Shown in pieces: positions 41,577 through 50,000 of a stretch of 64,000 bases of DNA. Position 1 is the first letter of the stretch, and each line of letters starts with the position of its first letter. Position numbers and translations under genes: made by a program. A model generated the notes under the pieces. The model saw only the letters and a list, made by a program, of their open reading frames with translations. It was not told the origin of the DNA and ran no database searches. The stretch lies in contig JAJUIB010000011.1 of the NCBI GenBank assembly GCA_029265615.1, positions 1-64,000 of the forward strand. Direction: 5' to 3'. This DNA comes from Spirochaetota bacterium. GTDB lineage: Bacteria > Spirochaetota > Spirochaetia > Treponematales > Rectinemataceae.

Positions 41577-42491
41577 ATGCGTAAGGCCATTTTCCCCGCT
41601 GCGTTCCTTGCGCTCTTAACCGCCTGCGCAGCACGCATCCCCTACGCGACGCCCGATGACCCGCTCCGTTGCCTTGCGCCAGACGCGGTGCTCTATGCGC
41701 GGCTCTCGGCGCCCTCCATCCGCGACTTCGCGGGCGTCCTCCTCGCCCCCGAGGAGGCGCGATCGCTCGCCGCCCTCCTTGAGCGGAGTTCCGCGCTCGC
41801 CCTCGGCCTCCTCGCCGCAGCGCCCGCGGAGGCGAAGGGCCGCCCTGGACAGGCTGCCGGGCGGCCGCCCTTCGAGGCGGCGTTTCTCGGAAACTATCCC
41901 TTTCGCTCCGCGAGCGTCGCCCTCGCGGGCAGACGCGAGTGGAAGCGCGATGGACGCGGCCTTGTGAACGAGGCCGCGGGATTGCGGGTCGCCTTCCCCG
42001 GCCCGACGATGGTCCTCGTCACGTCAGGGCCCATCGAGCCGCTCATTGACCGCCTCATCGCGCCCGGCCCCTCGCCCATCCCCGCCGAATTTGCGCCCCT
42101 TGCGGAAGAGGACCTTGTCCTCTACGCTCCGCGGCCCTTTCAGACCCTTGCCGCGGCGGCCTTCGGCGAAAGCCTTGGCGTACCGGCGCTGGGCCTCATT
42201 GTCGCAGCGCGGCGCATCGCGGCGGATCCGGCCCCGGCCGACTATGAGCTCTCCGTCGCGTTTCTCATGCCCGATGCGAATGCGGCCCGCGTTTATCGCG
42301 GCGCGGCGCGGCTCGCCTGGTACGCCCTCTCCCGCGCCCTGTTCACGGAAAGCGCCAAATCCCTAAGCGGCGCGGAGCTCAAACAGGAAGGCCGCTTCAT
42401 CGCGGCGACCGGACTCCGCACCAGCGCCGCGGAACTTTCCGCGGCGTTTTCGGCGCTCACGGGCTACGCAGGCGGAAGCAGGGCGCGCTAA
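41577..42491 (+). CDS. Putative lipoprotein of unknown function (304 aa)
   Basis: Signal sequence with a lipobox-like LLTAC (MRKAIFPAAFLALLTACAAR) predicts a membrane-anchored lipoprotein. The mature part begins IPYATPDDPLRCLAPDAVLYARLS and contains FLGNYPFRSASVALAGRREW and PTMVLVTSGPIEPLIDRL. I do not recognise a family. It follows the DUF6765-like gene by 39 nt and is probably co-transcribed, with a weak AAGG before the ATG. It ends 6 nt from the convergent hydrolase gene, with no terminator in between. Confidence 0.6.
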   Translation: MRKAIFPAAFLALLTACAARIPYATPDDPLRCLAPDAVLYARLSAPSIRDFAGVLLAPEEARSLAALLERSSALALGLLAAAPAEAKGRPGQAAGRPPFEAAFLGNYPFRSASVALAGRREWKRDGRGLVNEAAGLRVAFPGPTMVLVTSGPIEPLIDRLIAPGPSPIPAEFAPLAEEDLVLYAPRPFQTLAAAAFGESLGVPALGLIVAARRIAADPAPADYELSVAFLMPDANAARVYRGAARLAWYALSRALFTESAKSLSGAELKQEGRFIAATGLRTSAAELSAAFSALTGYAGGSRAR

Positions 42492-42497
42492 AACGCC

Positions 42498-43856
42498 TTA
42501 CTCGGGCAACACCGCACCGTCCATGCGCATATAGGAGGCGTCCGGCGCCTCGCCGCGCGCGAACTGCGCAATAAGCGTCGCAAGCCCCTCGGCCAGGGGA
42601 TATCCCGGCTCGCTGAACGAGCGGTAATTTTCCTCGAGATCGGCAGGCACCTCTTTGAGGACATGATTCATGCCGGGAAGAACGACGGCGGGAGCCTCGG
42701 GACGCGCCGCCGCGAGGAGGGAAAATTCGGCAAGCGTCACCTGGACATCGCGGTTTCCCTGCACGAGGAGGAGCGGCGTCCGGACGCCAGCGAGCGCGCG
42801 AATGAGATCGTGGCGGAACCAGGAGCCAAGGTACTTTTGAAAACTCGGCCGAAAAAAGTCGGCAAGATAGGGCGAGGGATGCTCGTAGCGTTCGCCGCGC
42901 TCGATCGCCCCGAGAATAGCGGCGGCTTCCGCGCGTTCTTCCTCGGGCGCATCGGCGAGCGCCTCGTCAAGAACCTCGCGGGCATTCTTGCCGGTCGCAC
43001 AGAGGAGGGCGAGCCCCGCGGGCGCCGCCTCGCCCCGCGCCTCGAGGCCCTGCGACGCGACAGCGGCGATCAGTGCGCCTTCGGCATGGCCGACAAGCGT
43101 GACGCGGGAAAACCGCGCATCCTGAGTCACCGCGCGATAAACGGTCGCGCAATCCTCGATGTAGTCGTCGAAGGACAGCTCTTCCTCCGAGCGGACCAAG
43201 GGGTAACTTTCACCCGCCCCGCGTTTGTCGTACCGGAGCGTCGCGACCCCCTCATCCTTGAGTGCGCGAGCAAGGAGCGCCAGGGCGTCGTTTTTTCCGG
43301 GTACATTGTAGTTATTGCCGTCGCGGTCGGTGCTCCCCGCCCCCGCCACCAGGATACAGAGCGGGAATGGCCCAGCCCCCTCCGGCACAAGGAGGCTTCC
43401 TCTGAGCTCGCCGCCCTTCACTGCAAGGGAAAACGGCTCACCCCGCTCATGAGGCTCAGGCGCAGGCCTGAGCGTATACGCCCCCACCCGCTCACCGCGC
43501 AGGCTCACCGCGCCCGCAAAGACAAGCTCGCCTTCGTCCCCCCTGCTCAGCGTGCCCTCGAAACGCGGCGCGGCTTCACCGCTTCCCAGCAAAAAGCCGA
43601 AGCGGCCCCCCTCGCGATAAAAGCTCGGAAGCGGATATCCGTACAGGCCTTCGGCGGGTAAATCGAGTAGCGCACCGCCTGAGAAGACGCGGAGCACAAG
43701 GGCTTCGCGTGCACCCGCGCTTTCAAACAGGCCCTCATAGCGGCCATCGGGGAGTAACCATTCATGAGATGAAATGGTAACATCATCAGATGAAACCACC
43801 AAGGGGGCCACAAGGAGTGTTACGAAGATTGTGAGACGAAGTAGCCAGGAACGCAT
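42498..43856 (-). CDS. Secreted alpha/beta-hydrolase-fold protein with altered nucleophile (452 aa)
   Basis: A signal peptide (WLLRLTIFVTLLVAPLVV) is followed by an N-terminal beta-rich domain of about 120 residues. The hydrolase domain has PLCILVAGAGSTDRDGN (oxyanion region), LRYDKRGAGES and FSRVTLVGHAEGALIAAVAS. The nucleophile elbow is GHAEG, so the expected Ser is Ala258. Later conserved elements are present: LLLVQGNRDVQV (acid) and LPGMNHVLKEV (His). It resembles secreted S33-type hydrolases of the EstD/YkfD kind, but may be catalytically dead. ATG 43856 has no Shine-Dalgarno. The signal-peptide codons contain a 16/18 match to the dispersed repeat. Confidence 0.75.
   Translation of the reverse strand: MRSWLLRLTIFVTLLVAPLVVSSDDVTISSHEWLLPDGRYEGLFESAGAREALVLRVFSGGALLDLPAEGLYGYPLPSFYREGGRFGFLLGSGEAAPRFEGTLSRGDEGELVFAGAVSLRGERVGAYTLRPAPEPHERGEPFSLAVKGGELRGSLLVPEGAGPFPLCILVAGAGSTDRDGNNYNVPGKNDALALLARALKDEGVATLRYDKRGAGESYPLVRSEEELSFDDYIEDCATVYRAVTQDARFSRVTLVGHAEGALIAAVASQGLEARGEAAPAGLALLCATGKNAREVLDEALADAPEEERAEAAAILGAIERGERYEHPSPYLADFFRPSFQKYLGSWFRHDLIRALAGVRTPLLLVQGNRDVQVTLAEFSLLAAARPEAPAVVLPGMNHVLKEVPADLEENYRSFSEPGYPLAEGLATLIAQFARGEAPDASYMRMDGAVLPE
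43815..43832 (-). repeat. Degenerate copy of the 18-bp element (16/18)
   Basis: Matches the core at 16 of 18 bases and lies in the signal-peptide codons of the alpha/beta-hydrolase gene. Could be chance in hydrophobic codons or a decayed copy. A second partial match (15/16) is at 62463-62478 inside the GPH transporter gene. Confidence 0.35.
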
Positions 43857-43879
43857 AGCACTACGCAAAAAAGAGCGAC

Positions 43880-44515
43880 TCAGCGGGCGCCCGCAAGCGC
43901 CGCATCAAAACGCTCGAGCACGAGCGAAGGTTCGCCGACGCCGTCGATAGTGACGAGCCTGCCACGCGCGCCATACCATGCGATGAGCGGCTCGGTCTGT
44001 CTGCGATAGGTCTCAAGGCGGGTGCGGATCGCACTCTCTTGGTCATCGTCCCGGGTGTACACTTCACCACCGCAGGCATCGCAGAGGCCTGCGACCTTGG
44101 GCGGCATGCTGCGGATGTTGTAGATTTTGCCGCAGGCGCGGCAGACGCGCCGAGTTGACAGGCGCGCAACCACCACATCGTCCGCCACCTCGAAATTGAC
44201 CACCTGATCCGCGGGGGCGAAGGATTCAAGCGCCTCGGCCTGGGGTATGGTGCGCGGGAATCCGTCGAGTATCCAGCCAGAGCGCGCGTCGGGGGCGGCA
44301 AGGCGCTCGCGCACGAGGGCGATGGTGAGTTCATCGGGGACAAGTCCGCCCGACGCGAGAATGCCCTGCACCTTTACGCCAAGCGCGGTGCCTTCCTTGA
44401 CGGCGGCGCGAAAAAGGTCGCCCGTAGAGATGTGGGGGATCTTCAGCTTCTCGACGGCGAGGTCGGCGAGGGTGCCCTTGCCGGCTCCAGGGGGGCCGAG
44501 GAATATCAGTTTCAT
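43880..44515 (-). CDS. adk: Adenylate kinase, zinc-LID type (211 aa)
   Basis: Interconverts ATP + AMP and 2 ADP. P loop FLGPPGAGKGTLADL, AMP-binding IPHISTGDLFRAAV, and GWILDGFPRTIPQAEAL. The LID domain carries four cysteines (CRACGKIYNI and CDACGG), so it binds zinc. Normal length. GGAG lies 7 nt before ATG 44515. It ends with a GCGGGCGCCCGC palindrome in the last codons and a T-run shortly after the stop, possibly a weak terminator. Confidence 0.95.
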   Translation of the reverse strand: MKLIFLGPPGAGKGTLADLAVEKLKIPHISTGDLFRAAVKEGTALGVKVQGILASGGLVPDELTIALVRERLAAPDARSGWILDGFPRTIPQAEALESFAPADQVVNFEVADDVVVARLSTRRVCRACGKIYNIRSMPPKVAGLCDACGGEVYTRDDDQESAIRTRLETYRRQTEPLIAWYGARGRLVTIDGVGEPSLVLERFDAALAGAR

Positions 44516-44606
44516 GCCTCACTCCTTGTAGAGTAGCTTGTCCGACAATAGCGGATTGCCACGTGCCTCGAGAAGGGGGCGTCGCGTGACGGGGGGCCGC
44601 GTACGT

Positions 44607-45617
44607 TCAAATCGCGTATTCGGGCCCTTCATCTTCGGGACGGACCGCCCAGGGTCGATTCATCGCATAGCGGAACAGGAGTTCAAGCCGCGCGAGCACC
44701 GCATCTGCGGGAAAAACGATGGTGAGCGCCCCCCGCGTGCGAAAGTCGGTGCTCGAGGGCATGGCGAGGCTCTTTTCATCGACCGCAAAGGAGAGTCCCC
44801 GGGAAGCATAGACGTTGGCCGCGCGAGCGAGTTCGGCTTCGCGGCGGCGGAGGCTCCTTTGCACGGTCTCGGAGTCGTTCGCATACCGTAGCTCGGCGCG
44901 AGGGACGACAAAGGCGCCACAGTGAAAGTCAACGCCGTGTCGCGTCGCGGCGGCGCGCCAGGACGCAATGTCCGCATCAAGGTACCGGAGTGCCAGGGCG
45001 AGCGCATCGGAACCAAGGAGATGGGTGAGCTCGAGGCGCCGTCCTGCACTGAGGGCAATAATCCGTTCGACGATGCCGATCGTATCGGCCCCCGCGCCGA
45101 TGTCGAGGGGAGCAATCAGGGGTGAAAAAACGCCCTCAAGCTGTAGGCGAAGGAGTTCGAAGCGGAACTCGTAGTCGGTTTTGCGCGGCTTGCGCGGATC
45201 GGGGGCCCCCTCGGGGACGACAAGCACAATGTCCGACGTGCTGCGGTCTGATGCCAAGAACTGAAGCGCCGCCGCAAGGTGTGTCATCTGAAAGGGATCG
45301 AAGCTACCGATAAAGACGCCGATGCGGAGGGTCGCGCTATGTCCGCGGAATTGCCGACCGGCGCGCGGCGGAGGAAGGGGTGCAAGTCGGCCCGATGAAA
45401 CTTTCGCGTCGATGCGCGAAAGGGAGTCCTCAAAAAGCGCGGCATAGCGGCGGAACTCATCACGGGCGTCCTCGCCGAGAAAAGGACGTGCATCGAGGTC
45501 GGCAAACACGCGATGCACGCGCCGCGCAACGCGCATAACGAGGCGGCTTGCGTAGACGGGAGGAGGGGTCCCGGCGGCAGGAAGCCGCCGATAAAGGCCT
45601 AGGGCGATGCGCGACAC
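44607..45617 (-). CDS. NadD-like nucleotidyltransferase (336 aa)
   Basis: Nucleotidylyltransferase of the NMNAT/cytidylyltransferase superfamily. It has GVFIGSFDPFQMTHLAAALQ (residues about 98-117) and MPSSTDFRTRGAL near the end, matching the family SxTxxR block. The HxGH motif reads QMTH, so only the second His remains. An N-terminal extension of about 95 residues is unusual for NadD. The activity may be on nicotinate mononucleotide or another substrate. I choose GTG 45617 over ATG 45671, because TATACT lies exactly 6 nt before the GTG and the longer form would start upstream of that promoter. Confidence 0.65.
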   Translation of the reverse strand: MSRIALGLYRRLPAAGTPPPVYASRLVMRVARRVHRVFADLDARPFLGEDARDEFRRYAALFEDSLSRIDAKVSSGRLAPLPPPRAGRQFRGHSATLRIGVFIGSFDPFQMTHLAAALQFLASDRSTSDIVLVVPEGAPDPRKPRKTDYEFRFELLRLQLEGVFSPLIAPLDIGAGADTIGIVERIIALSAGRRLELTHLLGSDALALALRYLDADIASWRAAATRHGVDFHCGAFVVPRAELRYANDSETVQRSLRRREAELARAANVYASRGLSFAVDEKSLAMPSSTDFRTRGALTIVFPADAVLARLELLFRYAMNRPWAVRPEDEGPEYAI

Positions 45618-45623
45618 ACTTTC

Positions 45624-45687
45624 AGTATAGCGGTACAACCTCAGACGGCAAGCCGCGGTAGACAGGTCCATGAGTTTCCGCTATACA
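45624..45687. promoter_or_regulatory. Back-to-back leaderless promoters (NadD-like / HAD gene)
   Basis: Minus: TTGCCG (45646-45651), 16-nt spacer, TATACT (45624-45629), 6 nt, GTG 45617. Plus: TAGACA (45659-45664), 17-nt spacer, TATACA (45682-45687), 6 nt, GTG 45694. The two -35 boxes are 7 bp apart. Both predicted starts fall on the first base of a GTG. Confidence 0.6.
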
Positions 45688-45693
45688 AGATTC

Positions 45694-46374
45694 GTGAGCA
45701 TTAAATCGGTCGCATTCGACATCGACGGCACCTTGTATTCTGCGGGCCGCTTCAATCTCCAGATGGTTCCATTTGGGCTCAGGCACCTCCGCTTCATGGT
45801 GGCCTTCGCGGCAACGCGCCGCGAACTCCATAGGCGGGCGATTGCGGCGACCTCTTCTGAGGAGGGCCGCGGGCGCGCCGCCTTCCGCCGCGAACAGGCG
45901 GCCATTCTCGCCTCGAAGCTCGGCCTTACGCCTGAAGAAGCGGAAGCGACGGCGGAGGCGGTGATCTATGGCGAACTTGAACGCTGCTTCGAGCGAGTGC
46001 GCCCCTTCCCTGGCGTCAAACCCGCGCTTGAGGCGCTCCGCGCTGGCGGCCTCCGCCTCGCCGCTCTTTCGGACTTTCCTGCGGAGGACAAGCTGAGGCG
46101 CCTCGGGCTCGATGCCTATTTCGAACTTGCACGCACGAGCGAGGATTCAGGCCTTTTGAAACCAGCGGCGGAGCCCTTCCTCGCGCTCGCACGTGAACTC
46201 GGCCTCACCCCCCGCGAGGTCCTCTATGTCGGCAACTCGCTCCGCTACGACCTTGTCGGCGCACGAAACGCCGGCATGCATGTCGCCATACTCACGCGGC
46301 GCCCAGCCCCTGGCGCCACGCTCCGCTTCACCGACTGGCGGGATCTCGTCCGCTTCGCCCTCGATTCTCGATAG
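45694..46374 (+). CDS. HAD-superfamily hydrolase (226 aa)
   Basis: Phosphatase-like HAD protein. Motif I is VAFDIDGTLY at residues 6-15, motif II lies in LRLAALSDFPAED, the Lys of motif III is in GLLKPAAEPF and motif IV is VLYVGNSLRYDLVGARNAG. A helical cap lies between motifs I and II. The substrate is unknown. GTG 45694 gives the standard distance from the N terminus to motif I. The ATG at 45670 would lie inside the promoter spacer. A leaderless transcript is predicted. Confidence 0.85.
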   Translation: MSIKSVAFDIDGTLYSAGRFNLQMVPFGLRHLRFMVAFAATRRELHRRAIAATSSEEGRGRAAFRREQAAILASKLGLTPEEAEATAEAVIYGELERCFERVRPFPGVKPALEALRAGGLRLAALSDFPAEDKLRRLGLDAYFELARTSEDSGLLKPAAEPFLALARELGLTPREVLYVGNSLRYDLVGARNAGMHVAILTRRPAPGATLRFTDWRDLVRFALDSR

Positions 46375-46381
46375 ATTTTTC

Positions 46382-46409
46382 TTGACTTCCACAAGGGACG
46401 CACTAGACT
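46382..46409 (+). promoter_or_regulatory. Promoter of the hydrogenase operon
   Basis: TTGACT (46382-46387, 5/6 match), 16-nt spacer, TAGACT (46404-46409). The first gene starts at 46484 with GGAGG, so the leader is about 68 nt. Confidence 0.55.
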
Positions 46410-46483
46410 CAGCTTCGTAAGGACAGGCAAGGACCGCCGCGTCGCACCTCGACTTGAGCACCGGTTCGCTGCGAGGAGGCTCT

Positions 46484-47002
46484 ATGCCATCGACGGCGAA
46501 GGTTCAAGGGGAGATTCCCAGTCTTGAGGATCTCATCGAACGGCACCGGGACAAGCCAGGAGGGCTCCTCGCCATCCTGGAAGCCGCGCAGGAGGCCGAA
46601 CGCCTCCGCTATCTGTCCGAAGACAGCCTGCGCCACATCGCCCGCAGGATGGGCATCCCCCTCGCGGAGCTCTATTCGGTCGCCACCTTTTACTCCTTTT
46701 TCAATCTGAAGCCCCAAGGCCTCCATACCATCGTCGTCTGCCGCGGCACCGCATGTCATACGCGCGGATCCCGTGAGCTCCTCGACGCAGCCCTCTCCCT
46801 CCTCGGCATCGCCGAATTCCGCGAGGATGAGGAAACCTCGGCGACCACGGCCGATGGTTTTGCATCGATCCGCACCGTCGCCTGTTTCGGTCAGTGCGCC
46901 CTGGCACCCGTCGTGATGATCGACGGCGCGATAAAATCGCGCATGACCGTCGGCAAGTTGGCGAGCGCAATCGAGCGGCTCAGGAAGGGAGGTGTGGCGT
47001 GA
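46484..47002 (+). CDS. NuoE/HndA-like [2Fe-2S] subunit of NAD(P)-linked hydrogenase (172 aa)
   Basis: Thioredoxin-fold [2Fe-2S] protein of the NuoE/HydC family. An N-terminal helical bundle (GLLAILEAAQEAERLRYLSE) precedes the cluster Cys motifs CRGTACHTRGS (Cys-x4-Cys) and ACFGQCALAP (Cys-x3-Cys). It passes electrons between the flavin subunit and the hydrogenase subunit. ATG 46484 has GGAGG 5 nt upstream. The stop overlaps the GTG start of the next gene. It is the first gene of a three-gene [FeFe]-hydrogenase operon. Confidence 0.9.
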   Translation: MPSTAKVQGEIPSLEDLIERHRDKPGGLLAILEAAQEAERLRYLSEDSLRHIARRMGIPLAELYSVATFYSFFNLKPQGLHTIVVCRGTACHTRGSRELLDAALSLLGIAEFREDEETSATTADGFASIRTVACFGQCALAPVVMIDGAIKSRMTVGKLASAIERLRKGGVA

Positions 47003-50000
47003 GCGGCGGTACAAGGGACGGACAGCGGGCCATGGCCGAAATCGATGAGCTGCGGCGCAAAGGGCTCGCCCGCCTCAAGCCGGAACGCCCCTTCATCTCG
47101 GTTGGCATGGGCACCTGCGGCATCGGCAACGGAGCGGAGTATCTCTTCGCCGCGCTCCGGGAGGCGATCGATGCCCGGGGTCTCGACATCGCGACACGGC
47201 GCGTGGGCTGTTTCGGCTACTGCGCAGCCGAACCGCTTGCGATGGCCCATCGCCCGGGCATGCCCCTCCTCCTTTTTACCGAAGTGAAGCCCGCAGACGC
47301 TGCCCGCCTCGTCGAAGGGCTCTGTGCGGACTCAGCCTTCGACCGGCTCGCCCGCAAAGCCGCGGCGAAGATCGAGGCCTGGGACTTCCGCACCGCGAAG
47401 ATCGAATTCGGCGAAGGGTACCCCGCCCTCCCCGCATGGAACGAGCTTCCATTTTTCAAGGGGCAGGTAAAACTTGTCCTCAGAGATGCGGGAATCATCG
47501 ATCCAGAAAGCCTTGAGGAGTACCTCGCCGCGGGCGGCTATTCAGGCTGCGCCAAGGCGATTTCCTCCATGGCCCCGGAAGCAGTCGTCGCAGAGGTTGC
47601 GAAGGCACGCCTCCGCGGCCGCGGTGGGGCAGGATTTCCGACGGCGCGCAAATGGGAACTCATGCGCGCGGCGGAAGGCGAGCGGAAATACATCGTCTGC
47701 AACGCCGACGAGGGAGACCCCGGCGCCTACATGAACCGCAACGAAATCGAATCGGACCCCTTCGCGCTCATCGAAGGCATGACCATCGGCGCCTACGCGA
47801 TGGGCGCCACACAGGGCCTCATCTACGTGCGCGCGGAGTACCCCCTTGCCGTACGCCGCCTTGCGCTCGCCATCGATGCCGCGCGCGCGCAAGGTCTCCT
47901 CGGACAGCGCATCCTCGGCACAGACTTCTCCTTCGACCTCGACATCGCAACGGGCGCGGGCGCCTTCGTCTGCGGCGAGGAGACGGCGCTCATCGCGAGC
48001 GCCGAGGGCAAGGCGGGCCGTCCCTTGCCGCGGCCGCCCTTCCCCGCCCAACGCGGCCTCTACGGCTGCCCCACGAATATCAACAACGTGGAGACGTGGT
48101 GCGACATCCCCCTCATCCTCGCGCGGGGCGGCGACTGGTTCGCGAGCTTCGGCACGGCGACAAGCGCAGGCACAAAGGTTTTTTCACTGGTCGGCAAGGC
48201 GAAGAACTCGGGACTCGTCGAACTCCCTCTCGGGACGCCGCTTGACGCGGTGGTCTATGGCATGGGTGCCGGCGCGGGGCCGGGGAAGCGTGTCAAGGCG
48301 GTCCAGTCGGGAGGCCCCTCGGGTGGCTGCATCCCCGCCACACTCTTCAAAACACCTATCGATTACGAAGCCCTCGCGAAGGCCGGCGCGATCATGGGTT
48401 CAGGCGGCATGGTGGTGATGGACCAGGACAACTGCATGGTCGACGTCGCCCGCTACTTCATCGGCTTCACCGCGGGTGAGTCCTGCGGCAAATGCGCCCC
48501 CTGCCGCGAAGGGCTTGCGCAGATGAAGCGCATCCTCGACATGGTCGCGCGAGGCGAGGCGGAGGAGGCGGACCTTGCCACGCTCGAGGAACTCGCCTGT
48601 GTCGTGCGCGACGCGGCGCTCTGCGGCCTCGGCCAGACCGCGGCCAATCCGGTGCTCACGACGCTCAGGTACTTCCGTGACGAGTATCTAAGGCACATCC
48701 GCGAGCGGCGATGCGCCGCGGGAGCCTGCGAACGGCTTTACCTCGCCCTCTGCGAGAACTCCTGCCCGCTCCACATGAACATCCCCGGCTACCTCCAGCT
48801 CCTCAAGGAAAATCGCATTGAAGAAGCCTTCGAGCTCACGCTCCGGGAGAACCCACTCCCGGGGACGCTCGGCCGCATCTGCCACTTCCACTGCCGCATG
48901 CGTTGCCGGCGCGAGCAGCTCGACGAACCCGTCTCCCCGGGGGAGATACACCGCTACCTTGCCGACGCGATGTACAAGATGGGCCGGGAGCGCGTCGTTT
49001 ACGCGCGCCTCATCAAGGAGAAGCGCGAAGCGACGGGGAAGCGGGTGTCGATTGTCGGCGCAGGCCCCGCAGGGCTCGCGGCAGCGTTCTGGCTCACGCG
49101 GCTCGGCCACGATGTAACGTTATACGACGCAGCATCCGATGCCGGGGGCATACCGCGCTGGGGCATACCTGCCTATCGCCTCCCCAAAGCCATCCTCGCT
49201 AAGGAGGTAGGGCTCGTGAAGCGGCTCGGAGCGCGGTTCGTGCCCAACACCCGCATCGGACGGGACATTCCGTGGAGCGCTCTTGCAAAGGAGAGCGACG
49301 CCATTCTCGTCGCAGCGGGCGCCACCGAAGACATCGCCCTGGGCGTCCCCGGTGAGGGCCTCGACGGTGTCACCGCAGGCTATCGCTTCCTCGAGGAGCT
49401 GAGCCGCGGCGAAAGAAAATCCGCGCCACACGAACTCATCGTCATAGGTGGGGGAAATTCCGCGATCGACGCGGCAAGGACGGCGCTCCGCCTCGGCTCG
49501 CGCGTGACGGTCGCCTACCGGCGCTCGAAGGCGGACATGCCGGCGAACGCAGAGGAACTTGCAGGCGCGGCAGAGGAGGGCGTCGCCATTCTCCCGATGG
49601 TGCAACCCATGGAGTTCGTGGCGGGATCAGGTGGCCACGTGCGCGCGGTGCGGTTTATGCGGATGCGGCCTGGTACGGTCGACGCGTCGGGAAGGCCCGC
49701 GCCCGAGCAGACAGGCGAAATCCTCGAAATCCCCTGTGACGGGGTCATCGTGGCCGCAGGGGAGCGCGTGGGCCAACTCGGTCTCGAGGAGCTCGGCGTC
49801 GCGATCGAAGGGGACGGCAGGATCAAGGTCGATCCGCTCACAATGGCGACCTCTACCCCCCGCGTCTACGCTGCCGGCGACGTCGTGACGGGTCCCTCGA
49901 CCGCTGCCGAAGCCATGGGCCAGGCACGAATCGCGGCGGCGTCAATCGACGGTGCGCTTTCGGGCGAGGATCGCTTTGAGTCGCTCTTCCGGCGCTTCGA

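Noticed and set aside
45670-45696. ATG 45670 as start of the HAD hydrolase
   Set aside because: It lies inside the spacer of a good promoter, has no ribosome-binding site and would add residues not usual before HAD motif I. GTG 45694 fits better.
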